A stretch of 62,991 nt of DNA from Akkermansia muciniphila (GTDB lineage: Bacteria; Verrucomicrobiota; Verrucomicrobiia; Limisphaerales; F1-80-MAGS106): contig CAMBEJ010000010.1 in assembly GCA_945865375.1 (NCBI GenBank), positions 1 through 62,991 of the forward strand, in the 5' to 3' direction. The notes under the pieces were generated by a model, which had not been told where the DNA came from, ran no database searches, and was given only the letters and a program-made list of their open reading frames with translations. Of the stretch, positions 8,773-18,481 are shown one piece after another. The first letter of the stretch is position 1; every line of letters begins with the position of its first letter. Both the position numbers and the translations under genes were made by a program.

Positions 8773-11501
8773 GTGGAAAAACTGAAAAGCAAGCCGTGGC
8801 ATCTGTTGCCGCACGAAGAAGTGGTTGGACTTCTCAATGTGAATGTGTCCACCGGCTTGTCGGCCGAGGAAGTACGCCGTCGACAGAAGGAATTCGGACC
8901 CAACCGCATCACCGCACGGCACGGCACGCCGACGTGGATGAAGTTTCTCCAGCAGTTCAACCAGCCGCTCGTTTATATCCTGCTCGTCGCGGTCGGAGTC
9001 ACCGCGTTTCTGGACGAATGGGTGGATTCATTGGTCATCTTCGGCGTCGTGATAACAACGCCATCGTCGGTTTTCTCCAGGAGGCAAAGGCCGAAAAAGC
9101 CATCGAAGCCCTGGCCAAGATGGTTGCCACCGAAACTACAGTGCGCCGTGAAAAGCGCAAACTCCGCGTCCACTCCGAGCAACTCGTCCCGGGCGACGTG
9201 GTGATCCTGCAATCTGGCGATCGCGTGCCCGCCGACCTGCGGCTCATTCACATTCGCAACCTCCACGCGGATGAATCTGCTCTGACCGGGGAGTCGCTTC
9301 CCGTGGCCAAGCACGCCGACGCGCTCGCGCTCGATACGACTCTCGCTGAACGCAAGAATCTCGCCTATATCGGCACGCTCATCACCAGCGGTCAGGCCGA
9401 AGGCGTCGTGTGGGCTATTGGCGACCAAACGGAAACCGGCCGCATCTCCCATCTCATTTCCAGCGCGGTCGAGTTGTCCACGCCGCTGACGAATAAGATC
9501 GCCCAGTTCAGCAATGTGGTGCTCTGGGTCATCGTCGGTCTTGCGGTGGCCACCTTCGCGCTCGGCGTGGCGCGCGGCGAAAAGGCGGTTGAAATGTTCA
9601 TGGCCGCAGTGGCGCTGGCGGTCGGCGCGATTCCAGAGGGGTTGCCTGCTGCTGTCACCATCGTCCTTGCCATCGGCGTTTCGCGGATGGCGAAGCGGCA
9701 GGCCATCATCCGCAAACTTCCCGCTTTCGAAACGCTCGGCAGCACGACCGTCATTTGTTCGGACAAAACCGGCACCCTCACCGAGACCCAGATGACGGTG
9801 CAGGAACTTTTTGCGGGAGGCGCAAACTACAAAGTAACAGGGGTGGGCTACGAGCCGAATGGCGGCATCCAACTTGCGGGTGATCCGGTGGGATCCGAAA
9901 CCAACGATGCGCTCACCGAGTGCTTGCGCGCCGGAGTTCTCTGCAACGATTCACAGCTCGTGCGTGACGAACATGGACGTTGGAAAGTGCAGGGCGACCC
10001 GACGGAAGCCGCGTTGCTCGTCGTCGCCGAGAAGGGCGGCGTGATTCACGCCGACACTCACCGCGAAACACCCGTGCTGGATAGCATTCCCTTCGAGTCT
10101 GAGCACATGTTCCGCGCCACACTGCACGAGGCCAGCAAGGGCCGCGTCATCTACAAAGTAGGTGCGGTGGAGCGTCTGCTCGACCGTAGCGTGGACGCGC
10201 TCGACGCCTGCGGCCAACTCGTCCCGCTGGACAAAGACGTCATCCATCAAGCGGTCGAGGCCATGGCCTCCCGTGGATTGCGCGTGCTCGCCTTCGCGCG
10301 CCGGCACGTGGATGCGCACCAAGCCACGCTCGAACACGCACATGTCGCCGAAGGCCTTACCTTCCTCGGCCTCCAAGGAATGATAGACCCGCCGCAACCC
10401 GCCGCTGTCGCTTCGGTGCGTCAGTGTCAGCAAGCTGGCATTGCCGTGAAGATGATTACTGACGACCACCTCGCCACCGCTCGCGCCATCGCCAGCCAAA
10501 TCGGACTGAAGGGCCGCGAGGAACACGGGAAGCTTGCCGCCCTCTCCGGTCGTGAACTGGGAAATATTTCCAACGAAGATCTTCCCGAAATTGCCGAACG
10601 CACCGCCGTTTTCGCCCGCGTCGCTCCCGAGCAAAAGCTTCGACTCGTGAAGGCTCTCCAGTCGCGCGGCCATGTCGTCGCCATGACGGGCGACGGCGTG
10701 AACGACGCGCCTGCCCTCAAGCAGGCGGACATCGGCGTGGCGATGGGCATCTCCGGCACGGATGTGGCGAAGGGCGGGGCGGCGATGATTCTCACCGACG
10801 ACAATTTTGCCAGCATCGGAGCCGCCGTGGAGGAATGGCGCGGCGTGTTTGACAATTTGACCAAGTTCATTGTCTGGACGCTACCGACCAACGTCGGCGA
10901 GGCGATGGTGCTGGCCACGGCCATCCTGTTCGGCACCGTGCTGCCGGCGTTGCCGGTGCAATTGCTCTGGGTTAACATGATGTCCGCCCTTCTTCTCGGG
11001 CTGATGCTGGTCTTCGAGCCGAAGGAACGCGACCTCATGTCCCGCCCGCCGCGTGATCCGAAACGACCGCTGCTGACGTATGCCCTGATGATGCGCACCG
11101 GCCTTGTCTCGCTCATCATGTTGGCCGGGGCGTTCTGGTTGTTCTTTTGGGAACTGGGCATGGAAGGCGCGAGCGAAGCCGCGGCGCGCACCGCTGTCAT
11201 CAACGTCATCGTGATCGTGGAAATCGCCTACCTCTTCAGTTGTGGCTCGCTCAAGCGCTCCATTTTCGCCATCGGATGGTTCACGAACAGGTGGGCCATC
11301 TTCGGCTCGCTGGCGATGCTGGGCGCGCAATTGTTCTTCACCTACGCGCCGGTGATGAACAAACTTTTCCACACTGCCCCCATCGACGCCGAGTCATGGC
11401 TGCGCATCGCCGCTGTGGCGGTGGCCTCCTTCCTGGCGGTGGAGTTCGAAAAATGGATACGCTTCGGCGGGCGGCGTGGCGAACATGCGATTCCGGAGTA
11501 A
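8773..11501 (+). pseudogene. CtpF-like P-type cation ATPase, one frameshift
   Basis: A type II P-type ATPase of about 909 residues when two frames are joined. From a GTG at 8773 the first frame encodes the N-terminal cytoplasmic region and TM1-2 up to DSLVIFGVV. At about 9050-9060 the reading continues one frame over as NAIVGFLQEAKAEKAIEAL and runs to 11501. All later motifs are intact: TGES, PEGLP in TM4, DKTGTLT with the phosphorylated Asp codon at 9762, and MTGDGVNDAPALKQADIG. The TM6 sequence WVNMMSALLLGLML followed by FEPKERDLMSRPPRDP resembles the CtpF subgroup rather than SERCA, so the ion is uncertain (calcium has been proposed for CtpF). A one-base indel explains the break: either a sequencing error or recent inactivation. 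It follows the mobA group on the same strand. Confidence 0.85.
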
Positions 11502-11784
11502 AACCAGAGTGACATCAAAACAATGAAGAGCACAACGCGACCACCGCCATAGCCGAATCCTCCCAGCCATGAAGCGATGCAGAAGTCCCAACTGATGAAT
11601 CGTGGCGACGGGCATTACAAATTGCCTCAAAAGTGGATCGTGACTCCGATGTCGTGAGGCGCCTATCCCCATTGATCTGTAAGGAACGAGCAACGCTGCC
11701 AGCGGTCCAAAAGAACCAGCCAGAACGTTCAGGTTAATTTGAATGGCCTCCTAACCCACGGGGATCGAGGGTGTTAAGAATTAA

Positions 11785-12720
11785 TCACCGAGCAGCATCG
11801 GTCTTGTCCACTAGGTGCTTATCGAACCAATCCGCCAGCTTTTGAACTTCCTCGTGCAGTGTGAGCCACGGATGGCCACCCCCTGCCTTCACCACAAGCT
11901 CGGCGGAACCCCCTGCCTTGTTGATGGCTTCCACCAGCTTTTGCGAATGCGCGAGCGGCACCACCTTGTCCGCGTCCCCATGGATCAAAAGGAATGGAAC
12001 CGTTGGCTTCGTCACCCGATGCAACGGGGACGCCTCGCGTGCCTTCGTGAGAACCTCCTCTTCAGACCGTCCCGCGCCACCTCCGACAAACAGCAACGGC
12101 CCTAACAGGCTCAACTCAGCGCGCTTCCCGTGTTCCCAGTCCACAAAATCTGTGGGTGGAAAGAAAACCCCGACCGCTTTGACCGATGTGTCGAAGCGTT
12201 GGGCCGCGTTCTTCGAGTCGGGCTTGCCGGGCTCGACGGTCAGCGCCGCCAACGTCGCCAAGTGCCCCCCCGCCGAAGCCCCGGTCATAGCCAGCCTATC
12301 CCCGTCAATCCCGTAATCCTTCGCGTGTTCCTTGATAAAACGCACTGCCGTTTTCAAGTTCTGATCCATCTCAAAGACAGTGTAGCGCGTTTTCGATCCC
12401 GGGCGCACCGCGAACACAGTATACCCTCGGGAACAATAAATCGTGAACATCTGGGACAGGGTATGGTCACGAATCTTGCCGCGATCCGAATACCACGCAC
12501 CACTCGCCACATCGACAATTCCCAACCCTCGCTTCTTGTCTTTGGGAATGAAAACGTCCATCAACAGGCCCGTCCCGTGAACTTCCCCGTATAGAGCATC
12601 CTTGGTTTGGGTGTAGGGCAAATCCTGTTGCGCCTGCAGTCGGACCGAGAGCGCGGCTGCCACCCACAACAAGCCCAAGGCAAAAGAGGAGAGGTGATTC
12701 ACCGAGCGACTCCTGTTCAA
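11785..12720 (-). CDS. Exported alpha/beta-hydrolase (esterase-like)
   Basis: 311 residues with a signal peptide (ALGLLWVAAALSVRLQA). The alpha/beta hydrolase fold is shown by the nucleophile elbow GASAGGH (S149), HGDADKVVP (D249 or D251) and GGGHPW (H283), the triad of BD-FAE/acetyl-esterase-like enzymes. A periplasmic or secreted esterase acting on acylated carbohydrate is a reasonable inference. Its start overlaps the stop of the DUF1501 gene by 4 bases (12717-12720), so the two are probably translationally coupled. Confidence 0.85.
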   Translation of the reverse strand: MNRSRSVNHLSSFALGLLWVAAALSVRLQAQQDLPYTQTKDALYGEVHGTGLLMDVFIPKDKKRGLGIVDVASGAWYSDRGKIRDHTLSQMFTIYCSRGYTVFAVRPGSKTRYTVFEMDQNLKTAVRFIKEHAKDYGIDGDRLAMTGASAGGHLATLAALTVEPGKPDSKNAAQRFDTSVKAVGVFFPPTDFVDWEHGKRAELSLLGPLLFVGGGAGRSEEEVLTKAREASPLHRVTKPTVPFLLIHGDADKVVPLAHSQKLVEAINKAGGSAELVVKAGGGHPWLTLHEEVQKLADWFDKHLVDKTDAAR

Positions 12721-14057
12721 ACGAATTCCTTCATTGGGAGCAGGCCATTGTCGACCAGGAACTGCGGGCGCCCCGCATAATCGGGGACCGTGGTCTTGCT
12801 GACATCGATCCCGAGGGCGTGATAGAGTGTGGCGAACACCTCTCCGAAATACACGGGTCTCTCGACGGCTTCACCCCCCAGTCGATCCGTGGCGCCAATC
12901 ACCTGCCCGTGCCTCAAGCCGCCGCCGGCAAGCATCGCGCAGCTCACGCGAGGCCAGTGATCGCGCCCTCCATCCTTGTTGATGGCCGGTGTGCGGCCAA
13001 ACTCGCCCCAGACCACCACGCTCACGTCCTTGTCCATCCCTCGATCGTGCAAATCCTGGATCAAAGCGCTCACGCCCTGATCGAACAGAGGAAGATCCTG
13101 CCGCAGTGCCCCGAAGTTGTCGCCATGATGATCCCACCGGCTGAAAGCCAGTGTCACGCATCGGGCTCCAGCCTCCACCAACCGACGAGCCACCAACATA
13201 TGCTCCATCAACTTCGGCCCGCCATCGTCGCGGTTTTTAGGATCGCCCTTGCCATAGAGCTCCCGAACACGACGGTCTTCGAGCCCGACATCCAGAGCCT
13301 CCAGCAGCTTGCTCGAGGTCAGAATCCCAAAGGCTTGTTCGTTAAAAGTATCGATCCCTTCCATCATGCCCGTGGCGTCCACTTGACGCCTCATCTTGTC
13401 GAACGTGGCAAGCAACTGCTTTCGATCCGCAAGCCGGTCGAGCGTCACCCCTTTGAGGATCATATCCTCCTTGCCACCGCCCTGGTTTGGCTGGAACGGC
13501 GCGTGGGTCAATCCCAAAAAGCCAGGGTCTCCGTTCCGGGCCCATCGCATCTCGCCCATCTTCGGGGACAGCCCGACAAAAGCAGGCACCATCCTATTGA
13601 CAGGCCCCTGGAGTTTGGACGCCATTGCCCCCAGCGAGGGCCATCCGCCTGGAGGTTGATCCTTGGTCGTTCGACCCGTCAAACACTGGAACGCATCGTG
13701 ATCCCCGGAGGCACCCACCATGGAACGAATGATGGAATATTTGTCGGCGATCTTCGCAAGCCGCGGCATGTGCTCGCAGATTTCCAGACCGGCAACATTG
13801 GTTTTGATGGGCTTGAATTCCCCGCGAATCTCGCGAGGGGCATCCCTCTTCAAATCGAACATGTCCTGGTGCGAGGGGCCGCCCGGAAGGAAAATCATGA
13901 TCACCGCCTTGTGGGAACGCCCCACACCGCCCACCGATTCGGCCCGCAACAACTGCGCGAGATTCAACCCCCCGAGACCCAGCCCGCCAATCTTCAGAAA
14001 GTGACGCCGCGAAACGCCATCGCAGAAACGATCCCTCGGCCCTAAGATGGTTAACAT
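12717..14057 (-). CDS. DUF1501 family protein with Tat-type signal
   Basis: 446 residues of the DUF1501 family, abundant in Planctomycetes and Verrucomicrobia. The N-terminus has a twin-arginine start (SRRHFLKIGGLGLGGLN) suggesting Tat export in folded form. Typical family segments are visible: MIFLPGGPSHQDMFDLK, GDHDAFQCLTGR and VVVWGEFGRTPAIN. The fold is related to sulfatase/alkaline phosphatase-like proteins and the function is unknown. Many family members sit beside a cytochrome-domain DUF1549/DUF1553 partner, which is absent here; the coupled downstream gene is an esterase instead. Confidence 0.9.
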   Translation of the reverse strand: MLTILGPRDRFCDGVSRRHFLKIGGLGLGGLNLAQLLRAESVGGVGRSHKAVIMIFLPGGPSHQDMFDLKRDAPREIRGEFKPIKTNVAGLEICEHMPRLAKIADKYSIIRSMVGASGDHDAFQCLTGRTTKDQPPGGWPSLGAMASKLQGPVNRMVPAFVGLSPKMGEMRWARNGDPGFLGLTHAPFQPNQGGGKEDMILKGVTLDRLADRKQLLATFDKMRRQVDATGMMEGIDTFNEQAFGILTSSKLLEALDVGLEDRRVRELYGKGDPKNRDDGGPKLMEHMLVARRLVEAGARCVTLAFSRWDHHGDNFGALRQDLPLFDQGVSALIQDLHDRGMDKDVSVVVWGEFGRTPAINKDGGRDHWPRVSCAMLAGGGLRHGQVIGATDRLGGEAVERPVYFGEVFATLYHALGIDVSKTTVPDYAGRPQFLVDNGLLPMKEFV

Positions 14058-14225
14058 AATATACCATGCTGACTCGAACTCCCTCCTCAGTCAAAGCCCA
14101 AAACACAGAAATTTAAACCGTGGATCCCTCGTCGAATTCAGGCCCAAGCAAACTCGGTGGCGGTCGCGTTGTCGTTGCCCTCCGTGTCCCCGTGCGCGGG
14201 CGAAAGCAGCGGTTATTGAAGGCTT

Positions 14226-17200
14226 TCACTGCTCGCCAGCATTCACTTCTCCATCAAGCGTCACACGGATCGCTCGCGCCGACGAAGGCACCTCCGACAT
14301 CGTCCTCCGTCCCCCAGGCCAGCGAATCTCGATCCTTGTCGGAGGAAAGGGTGTGCTCATGACTTGCACCGCACTGTCCTGTGACCAGTAGCCGGATCCG
14401 GCATGCACTTCGCGCAGCGGCCCGTTTCGCTCGCCAAACGCGAGCCGTAGCGAAGCCCCCACAGCGGTCGGATTTGCGGGCGAACCAACAAGCCGCACTC
14501 TCAAGCCAGGTTTGCCCCCGGTATTTCTATACAACTTGGTGGCCGCGCCATTCTGCGCAATCACCACATCCAGCCGCCCATCGCCGTCGTAATCAGCCAC
14601 CGCCGCACCACGCTGTTCGCCATAGATCTTGAGCCCGCTGGCCTGGCCTGGCACCGCACTAAATCCACCACGACCGTCGCCTCTTAGCAGCAACCCGCGG
14701 CCGCTGTCGTCACGCGGCGTCTCCGACTGCGCGCCAAAAAAGTTCTGCGCCAGCACCAAGTCCTCGTGACCATCCCCATCGAAATCCCCAGTGCAAACTC
14801 CGAAAGCGGGAGCGAACTGGGCCTCTGCAGGCAGCGCGACCGTTTCAAAGTGATCTCCCCGATTCAGAAAGACCGTTGATTCAAGCCAGCGGGCCTGCCA
14901 CACCCGAGCATCCTTGAGTTGGGCACCGAGGATTTTCTCTATGCCCGCCGTGCTGAAGGCACGATGAGAGCTGAATCGATCCCGTAAAAACGGAAGCGCC
15001 TTGGATAGAACTGTCAATGGGCGCTCTGGCACTTTTTTCTTAAGGCTCGGTTCGTAATAGGTCTCGATAAGGTCCATGCTGCCATCGCCGTTGAAGTCGC
15101 CATAATAAACCTGTAAGGGCTCGGTCCGGTGGCTTTGATACCGTGTGTTTTGTCCCCAGTTTGTGGCCACGAAATCCATGCGGCCATCCTCGTCAAAATC
15201 GCCCACAGCCACCCCGTTCCACCAGCCTGAAAACCGCGCAAGCCCCCACTGATCCGTCACATCGGTCAACTGGCCGTGCTCGTTCAGCAGAAGGCGGGGC
15301 GGTCCCCACTCGCAGGCCAATACCAGATCCGGATCTCCATCCCGGTCGATGTCGGTGAAGACCGCACCGCTGACCATGCCAATCTCCCCGAGGGGCTTCG
15401 TGTTTTGAGTGTCCAACACGAACTGTCCCCCAACGGTTCTAAACATCCTGGACGCCGCTGCCGCAGGGTATTTTCCTGGCACAACCCGCCCCCCAACAAA
15501 CAAATCTAAAGAACCGTCGCCATCCAAGTCGGCAATGGCCAGCGGTCCAACACTGGAATCCACGCCCGGCACGGCATTGCTGGTGGTCCCTTCGGACAAA
15601 TCAAACTGCTGCACGCCAGCTTGAGCGCTCGAGCCCTCTTCGTAATTGGCGGAACCAGCCAGCAAGACGGCTTGAGATGCGGACTTTCGCCACGCCAGCA
15701 ACGTGGTTTGATCTCGCGTGACAGGCTGATTCAGGAAGGGCGTTTTAAGTTGTTGGAACCCACCGTGGCCGTCGTTCCGGAAGACGGCCGTCTGCCCCCC
15801 TTTGCCGCTGCCGACGATCAAATCCTCCCAGCCATCGGCATCCACATCGAACCAAGCGACGCCAGGACCGAGCTGGCTCAACTTTTTTGGCAATAACGGC
15901 TGCCGCGCATAGTCGTCGAACTCCTCCTCCACATGCTGATGCTGGAGGAGACCGCTGACATCCTCGAAGATCGGCGGAGGACGAGCACCCGAAGTCGCGG
16001 TTCGGGTGCCGTTGTCCGCCGACGCGGCAGACTCCGCCACTTCGTAGATTCGATTCGCCTTCGCCCCTCTGACGACACTGGTCTTCCCGCTCCGCCAAAC
16101 GACTTCGAGGGTCATCTCGTTCGTGGGTGAACCGGCCGCGAAAGCGCGAACCGGATCATCCGAAGACAGGTAGCGTCCGCCAGAGATCATCTCCTGGCTT
16201 TGCATTGGAATCGCGCCTCCCATGACCTTGATCTTCGCCCCAACTCCATAAGTGTTGGGGGCGTCTCCTCTCAGACGGACAGCGATTCGCGCTCCGCCGG
16301 CCTCGTTGCGGTAAACCGCTGCCACGTCATTGAGGTTACTCACAACCACATCCAGATCGCCGTCGTTGTCCAGATCAACCAGAGCCATCCCGTGCGAAAT
16401 ACCGGCGAGATCAAAACCCCAGTGACGGCCCATTTCCTCGAAAGTTAGGTCGCCGCGATTACGAAAAGCCAGGTTGGCCGTGGCTAGTCTCGGGAACATA
16501 CGCCGGGCCTCGAAGATCTCGGCGTCAGACATTCTCCGGGCGGCGCGCATCGCCTTGATCCGATCCGCCACGTCGAGATCGCGCGCGCCCCTTTCCATGC
16601 CGGTTGAAATGAGCACGTCCTCCCAGCCGTCCAGGTCCACGTCCAGAAACAGGCACGCCCAAGACCACTCGGAGGCGTGGAGTCCGCTCAACTGGCCAAT
16701 CTCCGCATAGGTGTCGTCCCCTCGATTCAAAAACAAGGTGTTCAAACTATACTGCGGACGATTCTCGATCTGTCCGATGATAATCAGGGGCGGCGTCCCA
16801 TCGGTCAGGTCGCGCATCCTCCGGCTGTGGTCCCGGCTCAGCATGTCCAGCACCAGGAGATCCTCGTGCCCATCGCGATTGATGTCCGCAAAATCCACGC
16901 CCATCGAAAACAAACTGGACTTGCGCTGGGCCAGGGGCGGCAACAACCGCAATCGTCCACCACCCTGATTGATCCAGAACCGATCCTCGGTCTGGAAGTC
17001 GTTGCACACGTAAATGTCTGGCAAACCATCCCCATTTGTATCGCGAATCATCACCGAGAGGCCCCAATCAAACAGCGTCTTCGACAGAGGCCGTCCGGTC
17101 TCGTCAAGAAAAGCGCCGCCAGTGAAAGGTATCGCAACAAAGTTCGTCCCTCCTATGTTCCGATAGACCGCGTCCGGCTCACCTTGCTCGTCGATGCTGC

Positions 17201-17960
17201 GTCGGGGTCCGATCACGAACCGGTCTCGCAATGCAGGATCCGAAGACACCGGATGCCCATTGAAAGTGTCCACTGCCAACTTTCCGTCCAAGGTTTTGAA
17301 TGTAGCCCGGGCATTGGGAATATCCATCAACGCGGATGTGCGGTAGTTAGCGATATAGAGATCCAGAAAACCGTCGCCATCCAGGTCGCCTAGAGCAAGC
17401 GACATACCGCCCAGGCCGGGGTTCAAGAGGGTGGGCAGTTTAGTAAACAGACCCTTGCTATCATTGAGAAAAAGATGAGTGCCTTGCCCCATCGAATTGA
17501 CGATTAAATCGAGATCTCCATCTCCATCGATGTCAGCCAGCGCACTCCCCGTGGCTGAGATATTGGGACCGGCCAGGCCTGCTTTTTCGGTTTGATCCTC
17601 GAACCGCCAGCCGCCAAGATTGCGATATAAACGGCTCTTTCCATCGAGACTGCAAAAATAGAGATCGGCCCAGCCGTCACCGTCAACGTCCCCTGCGGCG
17701 ACACCGGAGCCGTTCAGGAGGATTTGATTCGTCAGATGCCGCGGCTCTGCGAGCACATTGGTGAAGGTGACTCCGCTTTGTGCGGGAGGGACCAGCGTAA
17801 AACCGACCTTTGAAGAGGATGTGATGGCCGCAGCGGCGCTTCGGTTGCCGGGGATGGAAACCCAATCTAGGCGTGGGGCAGCGACGGCGGAAGGAAGCAG
17901 CCACCCGCTTGGGTAGATTCCGACGGCGACGGCGAGCCACATTACAAGTCGTGGGCGCAT
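14226..17960 (-). CDS. Exported FG-GAP/VCBS repeat protein with two ASPIC/UnbV domains
   Basis: About 1244 residues from the ATG at 17960, which directly precedes a signal peptide (MRPRLVMWLAVAVGIYPSGW). An upstream ATG at 18056 would add 32 residues. The protein is two copies of the same architecture: many D-x-D-x-DG-x-x-D FG-GAP calcium-binding repeats (for example DVDGDGWADLY, DIDGDGDLDLIV) followed by an ASPIC/UnbV module, the first around residues 580-670 and the second at the C-terminus (LRVRLVGSPAN ... RIEIRWPGGR). A surface-bound, calcium-stabilised double beta-propeller, perhaps adhesive, is expected. The enzymatic role is unknown. Confidence 0.88.
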   Translation of the reverse strand: MRPRLVMWLAVAVGIYPSGWLLPSAVAAPRLDWVSIPGNRSAAAAITSSSKVGFTLVPPAQSGVTFTNVLAEPRHLTNQILLNGSGVAAGDVDGDGWADLYFCSLDGKSRLYRNLGGWRFEDQTEKAGLAGPNISATGSALADIDGDGDLDLIVNSMGQGTHLFLNDSKGLFTKLPTLLNPGLGGMSLALGDLDGDGFLDLYIANYRTSALMDIPNARATFKTLDGKLAVDTFNGHPVSSDPALRDRFVIGPRRSIDEQGEPDAVYRNIGGTNFVAIPFTGGAFLDETGRPLSKTLFDWGLSVMIRDTNGDGLPDIYVCNDFQTEDRFWINQGGGRLRLLPPLAQRKSSLFSMGVDFADINRDGHEDLLVLDMLSRDHSRRMRDLTDGTPPLIIIGQIENRPQYSLNTLFLNRGDDTYAEIGQLSGLHASEWSWACLFLDVDLDGWEDVLISTGMERGARDLDVADRIKAMRAARRMSDAEIFEARRMFPRLATANLAFRNRGDLTFEEMGRHWGFDLAGISHGMALVDLDNDGDLDVVVSNLNDVAAVYRNEAGGARIAVRLRGDAPNTYGVGAKIKVMGGAIPMQSQEMISGGRYLSSDDPVRAFAAGSPTNEMTLEVVWRSGKTSVVRGAKANRIYEVAESAASADNGTRTATSGARPPPIFEDVSGLLQHQHVEEEFDDYARQPLLPKKLSQLGPGVAWFDVDADGWEDLIVGSGKGGQTAVFRNDGHGGFQQLKTPFLNQPVTRDQTTLLAWRKSASQAVLLAGSANYEEGSSAQAGVQQFDLSEGTTSNAVPGVDSSVGPLAIADLDGDGSLDLFVGGRVVPGKYPAAAASRMFRTVGGQFVLDTQNTKPLGEIGMVSGAVFTDIDRDGDPDLVLACEWGPPRLLLNEHGQLTDVTDQWGLARFSGWWNGVAVGDFDEDGRMDFVATNWGQNTRYQSHRTEPLQVYYGDFNGDGSMDLIETYYEPSLKKKVPERPLTVLSKALPFLRDRFSSHRAFSTAGIEKILGAQLKDARVWQARWLESTVFLNRGDHFETVALPAEAQFAPAFGVCTGDFDGDGHEDLVLAQNFFGAQSETPRDDSGRGLLLRGDGRGGFSAVPGQASGLKIYGEQRGAAVADYDGDGRLDVVIAQNGAATKLYRNTGGKPGLRVRLVGSPANPTAVGASLRLAFGERNGPLREVHAGSGYWSQDSAVQVMSTPFPPTRIEIRWPGGRRTMSEVPSSARAIRVTLDGEVNAGEQ

Positions 17961-18077
17961 TAGATTCGTAATTATCAAATTCAAGTTTTTCGGCGCCTCG
18001 AAAGTGAACCGCCAAGCTTCGCTACTCACCCTCAGTGGTTCGCCTTTCCGTCTCATGACGCACCATGCGTTTCCAAT

Positions 18078-18479
18078 TCAAAACTGCCGATCAAACTCGT
18101 CGCTCGATTTGGCGGGTTGCCAATACGTCCTCGCGCCAGGATCGCGCCGGAGCTTGAGCAAATCCTTCCCCGATGCGCGAAGCAGCAGACCCAGCGGAGT
18201 GAGGATGCCTAAAAACAACGCGGCTAACATCACCCGCCCCATCACTTGTCCCATGTGAAAGCTGCCCGTCATGACCACCCTATAAACTGGACGGATCAGA
18301 CGCGGCCAGACCAGGCAGGCCACCACAGCAACGATGCAAAGACCTGAGGCGACACGCAAACCGCCTCGAAGGGAGGGATGTTCGCGCCAAACCAGCCACA
18401 ACACGCCACCCAGAAAAACACCCCACACCAGCGTGAATTGACGCCACACCCGCGGGTCCTCCTTAAGCTTCAGTTTCAT
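18078..18479 (-). CDS. SxtJ-like small membrane protein
   Basis: 133 residues from the ATG at 18479, beginning 2 bases after the carbamoyltransferase stop. A reading frame extends upstream inside that gene but is not plausible. At least three hydrophobic segments are visible (LVWGVFLGGVLWLVW, VASGLCIVAVVACLVW, VMLAALFLGILTPLGLLL), followed by a basic tail. Size, topology and position next to a carbamoyltransferase and a DUF5989 protein match the SxtJ family, whose function is unknown. Confidence 0.75.
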   Translation of the reverse strand: MKLKLKEDPRVWRQFTLVWGVFLGGVLWLVWREHPSLRGGLRVASGLCIVAVVACLVWPRLIRPVYRVVMTGSFHMGQVMGRVMLAALFLGILTPLGLLLRASGKDLLKLRRDPGARTYWQPAKSSDEFDRQF

Positions 18480-18481
18480 GA

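Noticed and set aside
9040..9065. Programmed ribosomal frameshift in the P-type ATPase
   Set aside because: No slippery sequence or downstream structure evident; ATPases of this family are not known to use one.
12819..14045. 408-residue plus-strand open frame opposite the DUF1501 gene
   Set aside because: Shadow of a clearly recognised minus-strand family; composition biased to H, P and R.
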